A program made the position numbers and the translations under genes. 64,000 nucleotides of DNA from Arctopsyche grandis (lineage: Eukaryota > Arthropoda > Insecta > Trichoptera > Hydropsychidae). Shown here in pieces: positions 44,188 through 55,679 of the stretch. The stretch lies in NCBI RefSeq assembly GCF_051622035.1, contig NC_135360.1:3531501-3595500 (forward strand). The letters are read 5' to 3'. The stretch's first letter is position 1. Every line of letters begins with the position of its first letter. The notes under the pieces were generated by a model. It saw nothing but the letters and a program-made list of their open reading frames with translations, made no database searches and was not told the origin of the DNA.

Positions 44188-46633
44188 ATGGCCTCAGAAG
44201 ACAATGAAGATATTCCGTCTACATCTGGTGTGGGAGCACCGACTCCGAGGACTAACATCGTGATCGACCCTCCTCCACCTTCCGATCCTGGCAGTTCCAG
44301 GAGTGCTGGTTTGTTTAAAAGTAATATTTTTTTTATGATCGCAGAATTTGGGGATTTTTAATTTTGACATAAAATTTACAATAATTGACAATAATATTTA
44401 AAGAATATTATACTAATACATATTATATGTGTGTATGTATATGCAACCTATGTATCTTAACTTTTACGATTCATCCCAATCCGTTTTTCGTGTTTATAAA
44501 CGAAAATAAAATGAATTAGCATTGGAGCAATGCATTTAGTATATAATATAATATTATAGATAAGAGCTAAAACCAGTAGCAACAATTCTGATGCTATTTT
44601 CAATAATCAGTTGTTTTTTTGTGCGGTTTTTCCACTATCATTGAAATTACATATCTCGAAGAAAATACATTTTTCGGTTATTAATCAATTATTATTAATT
44701 GCTTACTTTGGTAATAATCGATGATCTTAATTTTAATTTCAAAATGTGTTTTATCTGTGAGAAGACGATTATTTTAATATCGGATGAGTGGTTATTTCCA
44801 TGCGGTTTTTCATTATTATTGTAAAAACATGTTTTTCTGTGGTTTAATGTCATATCCGTGTAAGCAATCTAGCGCTAGTCCTTTAACCCTAAATTCGTTT
44901 TAAAAAACTCGAAAAACTGTTATTATTCCTGCAAAAGATATGAATATCGCATTAACAATGGAATCATTTGAAATTTAAGAAATCGAAATCCCAATACCAA
45001 TCCAGACACAATATCTTAGCTCAGATTGTTCATTTTAGCCATCACTCGTGAATATTTTTGGTTATTTAAAGATTACGTTTATTATTAAATTGATCAATAG
45101 AGGCAAAAATAAATTCGATCTTCTCAATGATTGAGAATAAATAAACAAACAAAATAACTAAACGTTACTTTGTTTGGAAAATTTACAGTTTTGTATTGAT
45201 TATAAACGATAACAAAATATAATTATTAGAAAATAAATCATTTTACAATTTTCACATATGAGAACGAGAACGGGAACGGGAACGGGAATTGCATGCCGGG
45301 GTTCAGCTAGTTTTAAATAAATATCAATTTTCGGATATGTAAATAATCGCAATCGCTTTTAAATTTCAGTTTGGAAAATCAGCTCGGTGTGGAAATGAAG
45401 AGTCGAAGCTCGACATCGCCATCGGAAATGTAAGTTTCAATGTACGAGTATGATTATTTAGCAATGATTGACTATATTCATCATTACAATCACTTTTCTT
45501 TCAGGTCCATCACCGAGACACCAACGTCATCAAACAAGTAAGTTATTTATATATTGTTTCTGCATTATTATCAATTCTTGGATATGTTAATAATCTCAAT
45601 CGCTTATAAATTTCAGCTCAGAATGTGATTCCGAAACAAAAAGTGGAACCTCGATCATATTATACGGAACGTAAGTTGTAACTGCTTATATCTATTATAC
45701 ATACGTATGATTATTTATAGTAAATCACATATATTGTTATTAATCGAATTAATTTTAATTTTAGCTCTGATAGCGGTTCTGAAAACAAAAATAGGGGCTG
45801 GGCCATGCTATTTGAAATGTAAGTAGTAACTGCTAATATTATATATCGATGGCAGACAATTACAATCACTTTACTTTCAGGTCCAATGGAGAGGCTGCGT
45901 CCTCAATAACTGAGTAAGTCACACCGATTAACATACATATGTATATTATTCCCATAACATTATCAATTCTGAGCTGTAATTTCAGTTTCAGCTCAGATTT
46001 TTTTGATCTTTGCAGGTTTCTTTCCTGCTCCTTTCATTTAAATATATAGATATACAATAACTACCAGATATGTTAGCGTCAGTAATACGTTTTTGAAAGG
46101 GCTATCATAACTTTTATCTATCATAACTTTTACGATTCATCCCAATCCGTTAAGCGGCTTATGAGATAATTGAATCCAAAAACTTAAGAGTGGACCTAAA
46201 ATTTAATACACATTATTTAAAATCTCCAGTTCGAATTTTCGTGTTTATAAACGAAAATAAAATGAGTTAGCATTGGAGCAATGCATTTAGTATATAATAT
46301 AATATTATAGATAAGAGCTAAAACCAGTAGCAAAAATTCTGATGCTATTTTCAATAATCAGTTGTTTTTTTGTGCGGTTTTTCCACTATCATTGAAATTA
46401 CATATCTTGAAGAAAATACATTTTTCGGTTAAATACATAATTCTTATTAATTGCTTACTTTAGATTTTATTCCTTTTGAGTGCAAAATATGCATGGCGGA
46501 TTTGACTAGTTTGTCGAATTCTATTATCGATGATCTTAATTTTAATTTCAAAATGTGTTTTATCTGTGAGAAGACGATTATTTTAATATCGTATGAGTGG
46601 TTATTTCCATGCGGTTTTTCGTTATTATTGTAA
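44188..46633 (+). CDS. Small two-exon Cys-rich (RING-like) protein, 96 residues, hypothetical
   Basis: Exon 1 (CDS 44188-44308, acceptor TTTTCAG before it) encodes MASEDNEDIPSTSGVGAPTP and a Pro/Ser tail, ending with one base of a codon before GTTTGT. Exon 2 (46464-46633, acceptor TTTAG) supplies the other two bases and encodes DFIPFECKICMADLTSLSNS, then MCFICEK, then LFPCGF and a stop at 46631-46633. The phases fit exactly. C-x2-C pairs at the start and middle, plus PCGF, suggest a zinc-binding fold related to RING, but the usual His ligand is not evident. Exon 2 has an inverted copy at 26923-27092 and a damaged copy at about 44700-44826. Joining the two exons is an inference; cassette 2 lies within the intron. 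Confidence 0.4.
44390..45250 (+). repeat. Partial duplicate of the Kelch-upstream segment
   Basis: This segment repeats 46200-46700 (and, inverted, 27300-26640), but the Cys-rich exon is damaged: its 5' half is deleted after TTGCTTACTTTG. It ends near a GGGAAC-type hexanucleotide run (45262-45292) followed by GCATGCCGGGGTTCAGCTAG, which looks like a Helitron 3' end (CTAG followed by T). That last point is weak. Confidence 0.5.
45383..46049 (+). CDS. Micro-exon cassette 2, hypothetical 88-residue Ser/Thr-rich protein
   Basis: Six units with good splice signals are present: 45383-45429 (47 nt), 45505-45537 (33), 45617-45670 (54), 45765-45818 (54), 45881-45913 (33) and a terminal exon from 45992. 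Joined in phase from ATG 45395 they read MKSRSSTSPSEM, SITETPTSSNN, SECDSETKSGTSIILYGT, SDSGSENKNRGWAMLFEM, SNGEAASSITD, then SDFFDLCRFLSCSFHLNI and stop at 46047-46049. The total is 267 nt with no internal stop. Every internal exon enters and leaves in the same phase, so any could be skipped. No homologue is recognised. The Ser/Thr/Asp-rich composition suggests a disordered or secreted peptide. Expression is unproven. Confidence 0.5.
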
Positions 46634-47119
46634 AAACATGTTTTTGTGTAGTATAATGCCACATCCGGGTAAATAATCAAGTGCTAACCCTTTACATGTA
46701 AGTTCATAGATCAAGTAATTTCATAGATCACAATTCAAATAGCAATCAAGACACAACATCTTTGTTCAAATTATTAATTTTAGCCATCACTATTTGATAT
46801 TTTTGTAATTTTTAGTGGTTTTTTTTAATTCCTTTAATTTTTTTTATATTTTAAATATCGAAAATAAATTTAATTTTTAATAATTTTATGCATTGGCAAG
46901 AAAAGTCGATCATACTATAATATTCGAGTCCGAATGGAATCATAGCAAAACGTCGGAGTCTGACTCCACAGCCCTGATCTTAACTAAAGTTCAATTATAT
47001 ATTCCCCGTATGTTGGTCACCTGTCATGGCATTTATGAGAAATAATTAACTTCAGTAAATAATTAATATACGTTTCAATGCAACGAAAGGGTTGAGATAT
47101 CCTTATCTATCGAGATAAA

Positions 47120-47169
47120 ACCGCAGAACGACAGTACTTCACATCATTCGCTGCTAATCTTTCCAATTG
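47120..47169 (+). promoter_or_regulatory. Untranslated first exon (end) of the Kelch gene
   Basis: GCTGCTAATCTTTCCAATTG followed by GTAAGT forms a strong donor at 47170. The next exon begins at 47245 after TTTTTCAG and contains the start codon. The 5' limit of this exon and the promoter cannot be read from sequence. Confidence 0.45.
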
Positions 47170-47273
47170 GTAAGTCGAACTTTATTTTGCTTAGCACTTA
47201 TAGTTATATTGTCTTTTTATATAATTTTCAATCTTGTTTTTCAGGAGAAATCTAAGAGAAAATCAGAAACAAG

Positions 47274-49566
47274 ATGTATCTAGTGAAGGCGAAGCCTGAT
47301 TTTGCTGCAAAACGAGTGGAGTATTTGTATGAGGCCTTCCAACAAAATAAGAAATGCGACACCTTATTTGCAGTTCGAGGCCGAGAGTATCTTAATTCGA
47401 ATCCAAAATTATTTAAAATCCAAATTGTTCTGTCAGTTTAATTATAATTTTTCATAATTGCAGAATCCAAGCGCACTTGGTCGTCCTAATGGCGTGCAGC
47501 GAAATCTTCATGACAAAAGAAAATCTATTGAATGACGTCTTTTCAGAATATGACGACGAAGTCATCGATGCAATCCTAAAGTATTGTTACACTGGAGAAA
47601 TAAGTACGAGTTCAAAAATATCTAAAATAATCAATTTCAAATACGAGATTTCGTCATTAAATGCAATCATTTAAATATAATTTTAGACATAGGAGACAAA
47701 CACCGCAAGAAATTACTGGAGCTAGCCAACCGACTGGAAGTGAACATTCCACCACAATTTAAAACAGTCAATAAATCTAATTGTCTGAACGTTTTGAAAT
47801 CAACAGAAGATTCCGAATTACTAAAAAAGGCAATGGATTTGACTCTGGAAAACTTCGAGACGGTGAGTGTTGATTATATAAAAAAATATGTCATTTAAAT
47901 ATTTTTCAATTCCACTTCTGTTTCAGCTGCACAAAACTCAAGGTTTTCTCAATCTGCCGCTCTTCAACGTGATGGAAATCTTGAAATCGAATGATTTGTT
48001 GGTGCCTTCCGAAGAAAGCGTATTCAATGCTGTGAAATTGTGGGTAAATCATGATGATGCGAACCGTACAAGTGACTTGGCACAGCTGATGAGATTCGTG
48101 AGGTTATTCTTGCTGCCGTTGGAGGTATTTGAAATTAAATGAATGTTGCAGTTTAGTGATAAAAATCATTCGAATAATGTGTTATATTTTCAGTTTATCG
48201 TCAACGAAGTAATGACGTTTTGTCTTTCGTGTGCAGAGTGTATGACCACTATTAGACAAGAAATTATAAACAAGAATGATAAATCTTTCGTCCCAAGAGA
48301 GACCCCTCGTAGAATAATACAAAAAATGGCACTGGTTGGGGGATGGGATATTGATGTGAGTTTTGTATCACAAGTATAATATTTTGATTGGATTGTAAAT
48401 TAATTATTTTATTGCATAACGTGTTTTCAGACGGCAAACACCATCGATATATTTGACGGATTAAAGAACAGTTGGACTCTATCCAAAAATATTGGAATAA
48501 ATAAAAGATTGTTTGCGTCTGTCCTCATGGGAGATTGGATCCTTATCATCGGCGGAAAGAATTCTTTAGATAAATCAGTGACTTCAGTAAAGTTTTCCGG
48601 TGTTGCGAAGTAGCTGCTTAGAGAAATCGGAATATAACCAATTTATTTGTTTTCAGGTGGAATACATCGATTTGAAAAGCGGCGAGAAAAAGCCATTGAA
48701 GCCATTAAATCAAGCTCGTCATTTGTTCTCAGCAGTGACACTTCGGCGCGGTTCGTCCACGGATGTTTACGCCATTGGTGGTTATGATAATGGCCATTTA
48801 TCTTCAGTGGAAAGGTGATTAAATTGCAATCATTTCATCAGATCGACTGAAAGAGAAGTTGACGATTATTGATTTCGATTAGGTGGAGCAGCAACACTGG
48901 GGATTGGGAGATCATTGCTCCATTGTTGGTGGCAGTTAGTAATCAGAGTGCTTCTGTCATCGCCGATAAAATATACATAACAGGTGGGCGTACAAATGAA
49001 AACGGAAAAACCATATCCACGAATAAAGTGCAGATGTATTCAGTGGAGACCAATTCTTGGACTTACCGCGCTCAGATGATTCAGGGAAGATATAATCATT
49101 CGGTGAACATCAATTAATTTTATTCACAACTATCGCAAATAATATACAACTCTCCAAAATAAAATTAACTAAATTTTGATTTCACCATTTTAGAGCGTCG
49201 CATTCAAAGGAAAACTTTACGTCGCTGGTGGATATGATTCTTCTATTTTAGACAGTGTGGAGCATTACGATCCGAATGCAAATGTGTGGACTGCATTCAT
49301 CAAACTACCGCAAGCTGCATACGCAATTAGTCTCGGCTGTTTCCAAAATAAACTGTTTAGCATGGGTGAGTTTTTTTACAACTTAATTTGGATTTATGGG
49401 TCTCGAATGTAGAATTAATTTATTGTTTTGATTTTCAGGTGGATTCGATAAAAGTGATGTTTGGGAATACGACGAGACGAACATATCTTGGAAAGCTTCA
49501 ACAAGTCTGAGCAGAACGAGATCTCGTGCAGTTGCAATTGTCATTCCATATGATTCGATTATTTGA
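47274..49566 (+). CDS. BTB-BACK-Kelch protein (KLHL family), complete, 540 residues, ten coding exons
   Basis: Coding exons are 47274-47386, 47464-47603, 47687-47862, 47927-48124, 48194-48355, 48431-48586, 48657-48814, 48883-49102, 49194-49365 and 49439-49566. All have GT-AG borders and sum to 1,623 nt in one frame. A BTB domain (about residues 10-125; IQAHLVVLMACSEIF, YCYTGEI) is followed by BACK (NVMEILKSNDLLVPSEESVF, AVKLWVNHD). Four to five Kelch blades come next, marked by GG-x-W/Y spacing (LVGGWD, LIIGGKN, YAIGGYDN, YITGGRT, YVAGGYDS, FSMGGFD). KLHL proteins are usually substrate adaptors of Cullin-3 ubiquitin ligases; the substrate is unknown. An AATAAA lies at 49660-49665. A truncated inverted paralogue is at 25100-26511. 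Confidence 0.88.
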
Positions 49567-49852
49567 TCGACTGCAGTTTTTTTGTATTATTTGAAAAAAA
49601 TGTATTTTGAAATAATCATTAAATGTACTTTTTGAATTTTTAATTTATCCAAATGTTTGAATAAATACATAATATGCAACAACTTCTCAAAATATATTTT
49701 ATTTTTCCGTCAATATTTAATGTTTATTTACTCATGAATAATTAATATTATCTAAATGAACTGAAAAATCAGAGAATCAGAAGCCAAAATCAAAAACATA
49801 TACATAAAAATGAATTCAATTCAATTCAATCCAGAAATGTTATATTTCATTT

Positions 49853-50328
49853 TGTAATGAACGATATTACGCGCGTCTTTATGCAGAGGGCGTGATATCT
49901 CGTTATTCTTCCAATGAGTCAAGTTAGGTGGAAACGTGGACTAACCTTGGGATATTTGTATAAATGTATATAGTCGGGGAGGTTCCTGACGGCAAGTCGT
50001 GTGCGTTGATAACAGCTTCCTCGTCGTCTCACGGCTGAGGTTTCTCCGGAAACGGCGTGAGGAATGCAGGGGAAGTTGGGCTGGAACTCAGGGGAGGGAG
50101 TGATGCTACACTCGACCTCGTGGCGGTTCTTCAGCACTGATGGCGGTGAATCTCTCGGCCCCGTCTCCCCCTGGAGACGTGCACAGGAGAGATGTTTCTT
50201 CGACGAGAGTTCGCGGGTAAGAGACAGCGCGCTCTACATGCGCGCGCGCCTATGAGGTTTTTCTGAGTTGCCACTCGAAATAAGGGCGAGTGTTGCCCTA
50301 GGGGACGATGGGAAAACGTGGTGTTACA
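49853..50328 (-). repeat. Solo LTR, 476 bp, with 4-bp TSD
   Basis: On minus it runs from TGTAACACCACG to GTTCATTACA. ATTT flanks both sides (49849-49852 and 50329-50332). It is GC-rich compared with its surroundings and unrelated to the other LTRs here. It is the only visible trace of that element. Confidence 0.8.
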
Positions 50329-50399
50329 ATTTCTAATAATTTTTCTTGTTTAAATAATATCGAAATTGAAAATAAATTCTGTCTATTTCTTTAAATTTA

Positions 50400-51110
50400 T
50401 TTCAAACAGTGGCTCTCAAATATTTTTCACACTTTTCGTCGATTAAATAATACTTTTCCATTATTCATTAAGTGATTCTCAAACTTTTCATAATTATTAC
50501 TTTTATTTAAAAATCAAGATGAATTTCATATATGTTTTTGCAATTTGCTGCATTCCAACGGCTCTCAAATGATTTTACGAAGGTTTCTCAAATACTTTTA
50601 CACTTTTATTCTGTTATATCGTGGTTTTTATCGAATTGTGAAATTTGTTAACTTTTATGAGAAATAATCAATATGTTAATGTCAGTGGCTCTGAAACTTT
50701 TATTTTATTAATATGTTTTTATCCTAAAGTTAATTTCCAAATAATGTAACTTTACAAATTCAAATGATTTCACAGATTTCCGTCCGTTTATTAAATTCCA
50801 GTTATTCTCAAACGGTTTGTAGTACCAGAGATTCTCCGATAAAAAAATTTGATGAATACACATTTTTGTGTTTTCAATGATTTTCGACTGATTTTAAGAT
50901 GGTTTTTCACACTTTTATTAAGTTTAATAGTATTTTTATGGGATAATTTTATTCATCTATGTTTTCAGTAATTGTCAACCATTTCAAGAAACGTTTCTCA
51001 ATTATTTACATATTTTTTATTTTTATATTTTCGTAATTATTTATTCAAAGTAATCAAAATATTTCCTTTAATTGTCTTTATACCAGCGCTTCTGAAATGT
51101 AATAGTGTAT
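50400..51110. repeat. Scattered CAGTGGCTCTCAAA-like motifs in AT-rich DNA
   Basis: Variants recur at about 50408, 50473, 50558, 50681, 50787 and 51083 (GGCTCTCAAAT, GATTCTCAAAC, GGCTCTGAAAC, TATTCTCAAAC). The consensus resembles a common hAT terminus (CAGTGGTTCTCAAA). Spacing is irregular, so this may be a decayed MITE cluster. Confidence 0.35.
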
Positions 51111-52430
51111 TTTTTCACATACAAATTTGAATTATTTGGATTTTCACTTAAAGAATTGGTATTTCTTTTTTCGCACGGTAGAGTGAATTGGTTTTATACG
51201 GCTAAAGGTGTCATGACATTTTGAACGAAACTGGAGTGAGATGGCTACGATTTAAATTGTAAGTATATAAAAATTAATAAAACGTGTGTAATGCAAAATT
51301 AGCAAACATGATACAAACGAATTTGCACAGCAATATAAAACAAGGTTAATATTCAGCAGCTGGATGTAGTCTCCATAGCAGTAGCTTAAAAGCATTTGCG
51401 GATCATCTTCTTCAATATACACTTGAAAACGTTGCACATAATTTAACAAACACTGATATTTGATTTCGATTAAATTATAAAAATTAATTTTGAAATTCAA
51501 ATTCACTAACAATAAAAAATTAATTGGTTTTTCACACGCGAAGGAAAGTTATTATAAAAAAGTCACTTAATGTCACAACTTAATTGATTTTTGGGTTTAT
51601 TCGCGAACGACATATTGATTGATTTTAATTGATAATGAATTGAAACGTTAAAAATTCGCGATCAAATTGGCGTGAGGTTCGACCATTTTTCTTCGACTGA
51701 AATCGAATGAAAACAAACAAGTGAATTCACTTTTTAAATTCAAATTCAAATATTTTTGCCATTTATTTTCACTCTATTCATTCAATGCATTCAACTTATT
51801 TTTACTTTATGTATTGAATTAACACCAACAGCCGACTGCAATCATCAACATCAGTCGACTCGTCTAGTTGTATACTCTCTTTTACAGGACTGGCTTTGAC
51901 ATCTTTTACTACTTACAGTAAAATATTATCACTGAAATCTTGATTGCGCGATTGCACACATTGTTCAATAACGGAACGTGCCGAATTTCCTTTCGTGCTT
52001 CAGAACCTAATATAAATTTAGCAATTATTACTATACACATTGTTTTACCAATTCCTCGGCTATTTCCTTAGCATACAGTTATGCCACTTGATGAGAAGCT
52101 TCTAACAAGGGCTTTTGAATTACTGCGACGCTAAATTTTGTAATAAGATCGCTGCTGTCACATCGTGCCTTCTTAGACTTCAAAGTGCTAAAGCTACATT
52201 TATCTTATTTCATCCACCCATCTCCCCTATTATTCCACTTTATGAAAGTAAATTCGTCCAAGGTAGGGGGGGAGGCATGGAACCCCCCTCGGATCCCCCT
52301 TTGATTTCTTTGTTCGTTATAAATTGGCAAAATTTATTAACTAAAATCGACACAGTGACACCGATAATGCACATAATCTTTAAAATATATATACATATTA
52401 ATATTTGGGGATCCTCCTGGGGTAGGGCTG
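51111..52430. other. Intergenic, no supported gene
   Basis: Short frames only. A minus frame at 51512-51252 contains QRFQVYIEEDDPQMLLSYCY after a possible acceptor, but I cannot place it in a family. Confidence 0.4.
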
Positions 52431-52431
52431 C

Positions 52432-52475
52432 CAGATTAATTCGGATATTTTAATCCCCCCCCCCCCCCCCCCGAC
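52432..52475 (+). repeat. hAT terminus fragment followed by a C-run
   Basis: TAGGGCTGCCAGATTAATTCGG matches the terminus of the hAT element at 4774. It is followed by about 18 C residues. The rest of the element is not recognisable. Confidence 0.45.
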
Positions 52476-52779
52476 CCCCCGGGCACCGATATTACAAAAA
52501 TGATAAAAAACTTTATAAAATCAATCCTTTTATAAACTAGTATTTTCATTCATTTTTCACAGTTTATTTAGTTACTTTAATATTAAATAAATATAATTAC
52601 ATATTGCCAAAAAAGATTGAAAAAAAATCAATCTGAATCTCGCTTTTCTTCGATTGTTACGGCCAAATACGTCAAAACAAAAACATACGAGCAGTGATGT
52701 TTACAAACTCTTCTATAAAATGGGAATATGTTATTTTATATTTTGTAATTATCAAGAGATTATTTTGTTTAATGTTTAC

Positions 52780-52849
52780 TACATATTAGATTGGCCATGT
52801 TAAGCGGTTTATATTACAAATACCGAGCGAAGCCGTGTAAAAACACTAG
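52780..52849 (+). repeat. Repeat segment shared with 63035-63110 (inverted)
   Basis: GGCCATGTTAAGCGGTTTATATTACAAATACCGAGCGAAGCCG-type sequence recurs inverted at 63035-63110. It ends at the AG preceding the protease-like exon, so the acceptor is part of, or adjacent to, the repeat. Confidence 0.55.
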
Positions 52850-53025
52850 TTCCCTATAAAATCGTGCACATAAATTCGGGAAGTGCTTTACAAGATTGTA
52901 GCGATACAATTTGCGAGCATTTTAATAGTACTTCACGTCCCATGATGATGGGTGGTGATAAAGACTTCCTCAAAGCTTTAATGGCTGTTCATATTGATGA
53001 TGATAAAACGTACTTGTTAGTAATG
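52850..53025 (+). CDS. Exon resembling Ufm1-specific protease (UFSP, peptidase C78)
   Basis: Between an AG acceptor (CACTAG, 52848-52849) and a donor ATG|GTATGT, the frame reads PYKIVHINSGSALQDCSDTI, then CEHFNSTSRPMMMGGDKDFL, then KALMAVHIDDDKTYLLVM. The P-x-MMGGD block, followed by a hydrophobic strand normally leading to DPH, is the C-terminal part of the UFSP2-type Cys protease, which processes and removes the ubiquitin-like modifier Ufm1. The Asp of GGD is present; the DPH and catalytic Cys exons are not in view. The exon is 176 nt. A 5'-truncated LINE lies 430 bp downstream. It is either one exon of a spread-out gene or an isolated duplicate. Confidence 0.5.
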
Positions 53026-53454
53026 GTATGTTTGGAATTTTGCCAAAAATATATACATGTATATATATATACATATATATATATGCTCTGGGAAAAATAA
53101 CTTCGGGCCTTATGACAAACTAAAAAAAGATCTTGTACATTCTTATGTACTATGTATTATACTACATATGTACTATGATCAATGATTTTAAAATTGTAGT
53201 TTTCCGTTTGTTAAGAACATAACATTAAAAAGATAATTTTATATGAGATCTAATGGATAGACAACATTATGCATATACGTATTATTATTGACCTTGGAGT
53301 CTCTGTTAGACACAACATTTTTAAATGTGATTGTATGTATTAGATATTATGTTGTATTCAAGTAGTAACAGCAATATTTTGTTCGAGTGATAACGCAAAG
53401 CCATCATTTTAGTATCAGTTCATATCATATACCAATATATGTATAAGTTGCTTT

Positions 53455-54115
53455 TCAGAATGACCTCAGGTTCTCCAATCATATTAATTCTGTGTGTTGC
53501 TCAGCTTCAAGGATGCTAGGGATTGTTTTTCGCAATTCCTGGCATTTCTGAGGCTGTTGTACAATCCTTTGGTGAGAAGTATCATGGAGTACGCATCCAA
53601 GATCTGGAGTCCTCCAGCCAAAAGTCAGTCTATTAAGCTTGAGCTTATCCAAAGACGCTTTCTCCGGCTTCTTTATAAGGAGCATTATGGGACTTGCCCA
53701 TATTTATTTCCTACAAGATTTGTTATGGGTATGATCGGCTACACTTATTTTGAACTCAGGAGAAGTGTTGCTCTAATCAAGTACTTATTTTCTATATTTC
53801 GAGGTTTTGTTTCATACCAGTCTATTTTATTCATTTCATTCTATTCAGTTTATTCTATTTTATAGGAGATTAGCCTTCATGCTCTGGAGAGTTTTATTTG
53901 AACCCGCCATCGTCCCCTATTTCATATTCCTCAGGCAAGAACCGCGGCATAACCGAATTCTTCCATTCCTCAAGGCCTCCGATCTTCAAACTCTCTGTAT
54001 GGTGCCATTGACATTTTTTAGATCTCTTTTCATTCGCCGCGCCGCTTCCTCGGTTATGGGGGTCGTGACCAACTTGAACTAAGTTAATTGTTAACTATTA
54101 ACTTCCCGGTAGACC
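53455..54115 (+). pseudogene. 5'-truncated LINE: ORF2 C-terminal region
   Basis: The plus strand reads NDLRFSNHINSVCCSASRML. After a frameshift it reads LLYNPLVRSIMEYASKIWSP, then IQRRFLRLLYKEHYGTCPYL and YFELRRSVALIKYLFSIFRG. These are the conserved post-RT blocks of Jockey/CR1-like LINEs (L-R-LEYAS-W-P, IQ-RFLR-L). RT and endonuclease are absent and the frames are broken. Confidence 0.75.
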
Positions 54116-54299
54116 GGGACTTGTCGTGGTTTACAGATCTCAGATTTATTAACCATAGATATTTAGTCTTATTAACTCACGAGTTAACAAATTTATGCAA
54201 AAGTCCAATTACAAATGAAATATTATGACTTATTCCAATTTCATAATAACCGGCACATACATATATGTACATAATAATAGTTAATATTAAGAACAGGAA

Positions 54300-55030
54300 C
54301 ATGAAAAGTGCGCTTAAAAATGAATTGTTGAATTTAATCATGTTCATTCTCATTCACAATTTCATCATCTCTGTTATATTTATCTACACTGCTAATTTGG
54401 TGCAAAAGTTTCTTATTTTCTTTTATTTCTGTATAAAATTCTAAACATGAAATATTTTTGTAATTATATACATACTACGCTCAAAATACCCCGGACAGTA
54501 GAAATTTTCAACCTACATATTTCTTTCTTTGGTTCACTGTTCGCCAATCGTGGAAAAAATTCTTTCGACATTGGCATTCTGGTCAGGTATTGCAAAAAAA
54601 ATTGACAAATTTTTAATAATTCCGAATGAAACTCAATAGTATTTGTTTTGAAATATTCTGACCATTTGAGAAAGCATTATTGAAAAATTAGTCCATTAAT
54701 TCAAATATTCCTTCGATTTTTTATAGCAATTCATACAATTTAAATTCAATTTATCTATTTCACTTTGCAATAAATTTCCTTTATTTTCAGACAAAAAAGA
54801 TTGTATTTTGATAGGAGGAAATGATTCTTCATATCTATGACTTAATATATTCGCATAATATAATATATTCTTAATATGTCCGGAAATGCGTGCGACTATT
54901 TTCACCAGAATCCGGGCCGATTTCAGTTTCAATAGAAAAAAAGCCCTTTTTGTGCATTTGATTACTTCTAGAATAATGATCGTATTGTAGTGATATTTTG
55001 AAATAGTGTTCATTATATTACTCTGCAAAC
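54300..55030 (-). pseudogene. hAT transposase remnant
   Basis: The minus 110-codon frame (55028-54696, MQSNIMNTISKYHYNTIIIL, then SHRYEESFPPIKIQSFLSEN) leads, after frame breaks, to IPDQNANVERIFSTIGEQ near 54600-54545. That is the hAT dimerisation motif (NA-VER-FS-M/I). Related in style to the remnants at 3690-5457. No termini found. Confidence 0.6.
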
Positions 55031-55259
55031 ATCTAAAAATTAAAACGAGGGATTTTAAACTGAAGTACGCGAATTAATGTTAAAAAATAATAAATTACGT
55101 AAATGTCATCCGAATAGCCTTTGAATATAAAAATAGCATAAAACTGAAGTTTGTAGTAGTGGACAGTAATAGACAGACCATGGAAAATCAAAATTACAAA
55201 AATGTGAAGAATAAAATCATTTTTCACACATTTGAAACTGAGACAATTTGTGATAACTT

Positions 55260-55640
55260 CGGAATAATAAATAGTTGCTTAGGATAATGTTTAAATAGGA
55301 TTTTTGGGTTTAATTTAAATTAACTGTAAAGTATAAGTATATTTTTTTAGTATCCCAAATCAATTAGTGAATCTTTGAGAACAGTATCATCTGTGTTTTA
55401 AATTTTTTAAAGATCCAGTGTTTCTTTAACTTGCATTTTTGTAAAGCGATATTTTGGTTTTCAAAAAGGCAACTATTTTTAAGAGGTCATAAAATTTATT
55501 TTCCAAGAATTTTTCTCAAACTGTTTTTTTTATGTAAATGCATTAACAATTTTGATTCGGTGATTGTCTAACTTTTTTATTTATTATGGATATGCATGGC
55601 ATGAAATTATTCAGCACTCCACAATTAATTATTTATTTTT
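55260..55640. other. AT-rich spacer, nothing recognised
   Basis: No coding similarity. GATTCGGTGATTGTCTAAC near 55553 recalls the end of the TTCGTCAC repeat, but only over about 15 bp. Confidence 0.35.
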
Positions 55641-55679
55641 TGCGACATTCTTGAAAGATTAAGTAATAATCTTGAAAAA

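Noticed and set aside
45262-45312. Helitron 3' terminus after a GGGAAC hexanucleotide run
   Set aside because: CTAG followed by T and GCATGCCGGGG are suggestive, but no hairpin of proper form and no 5' TC end were found.
46447-46680. A 77-codon minus frame opposite the Cys-rich exon, also open in the inverted copy
   Set aside because: The plus reading has splice sites, phase match and conserved Cys pairs; the minus one has no such support.
51252-51512. Minus frame with QRFQVYIEEDDPQMLLSYCY after a possible acceptor
   Set aside because: It might be a host exon, but no family match and no partner exon could be found.
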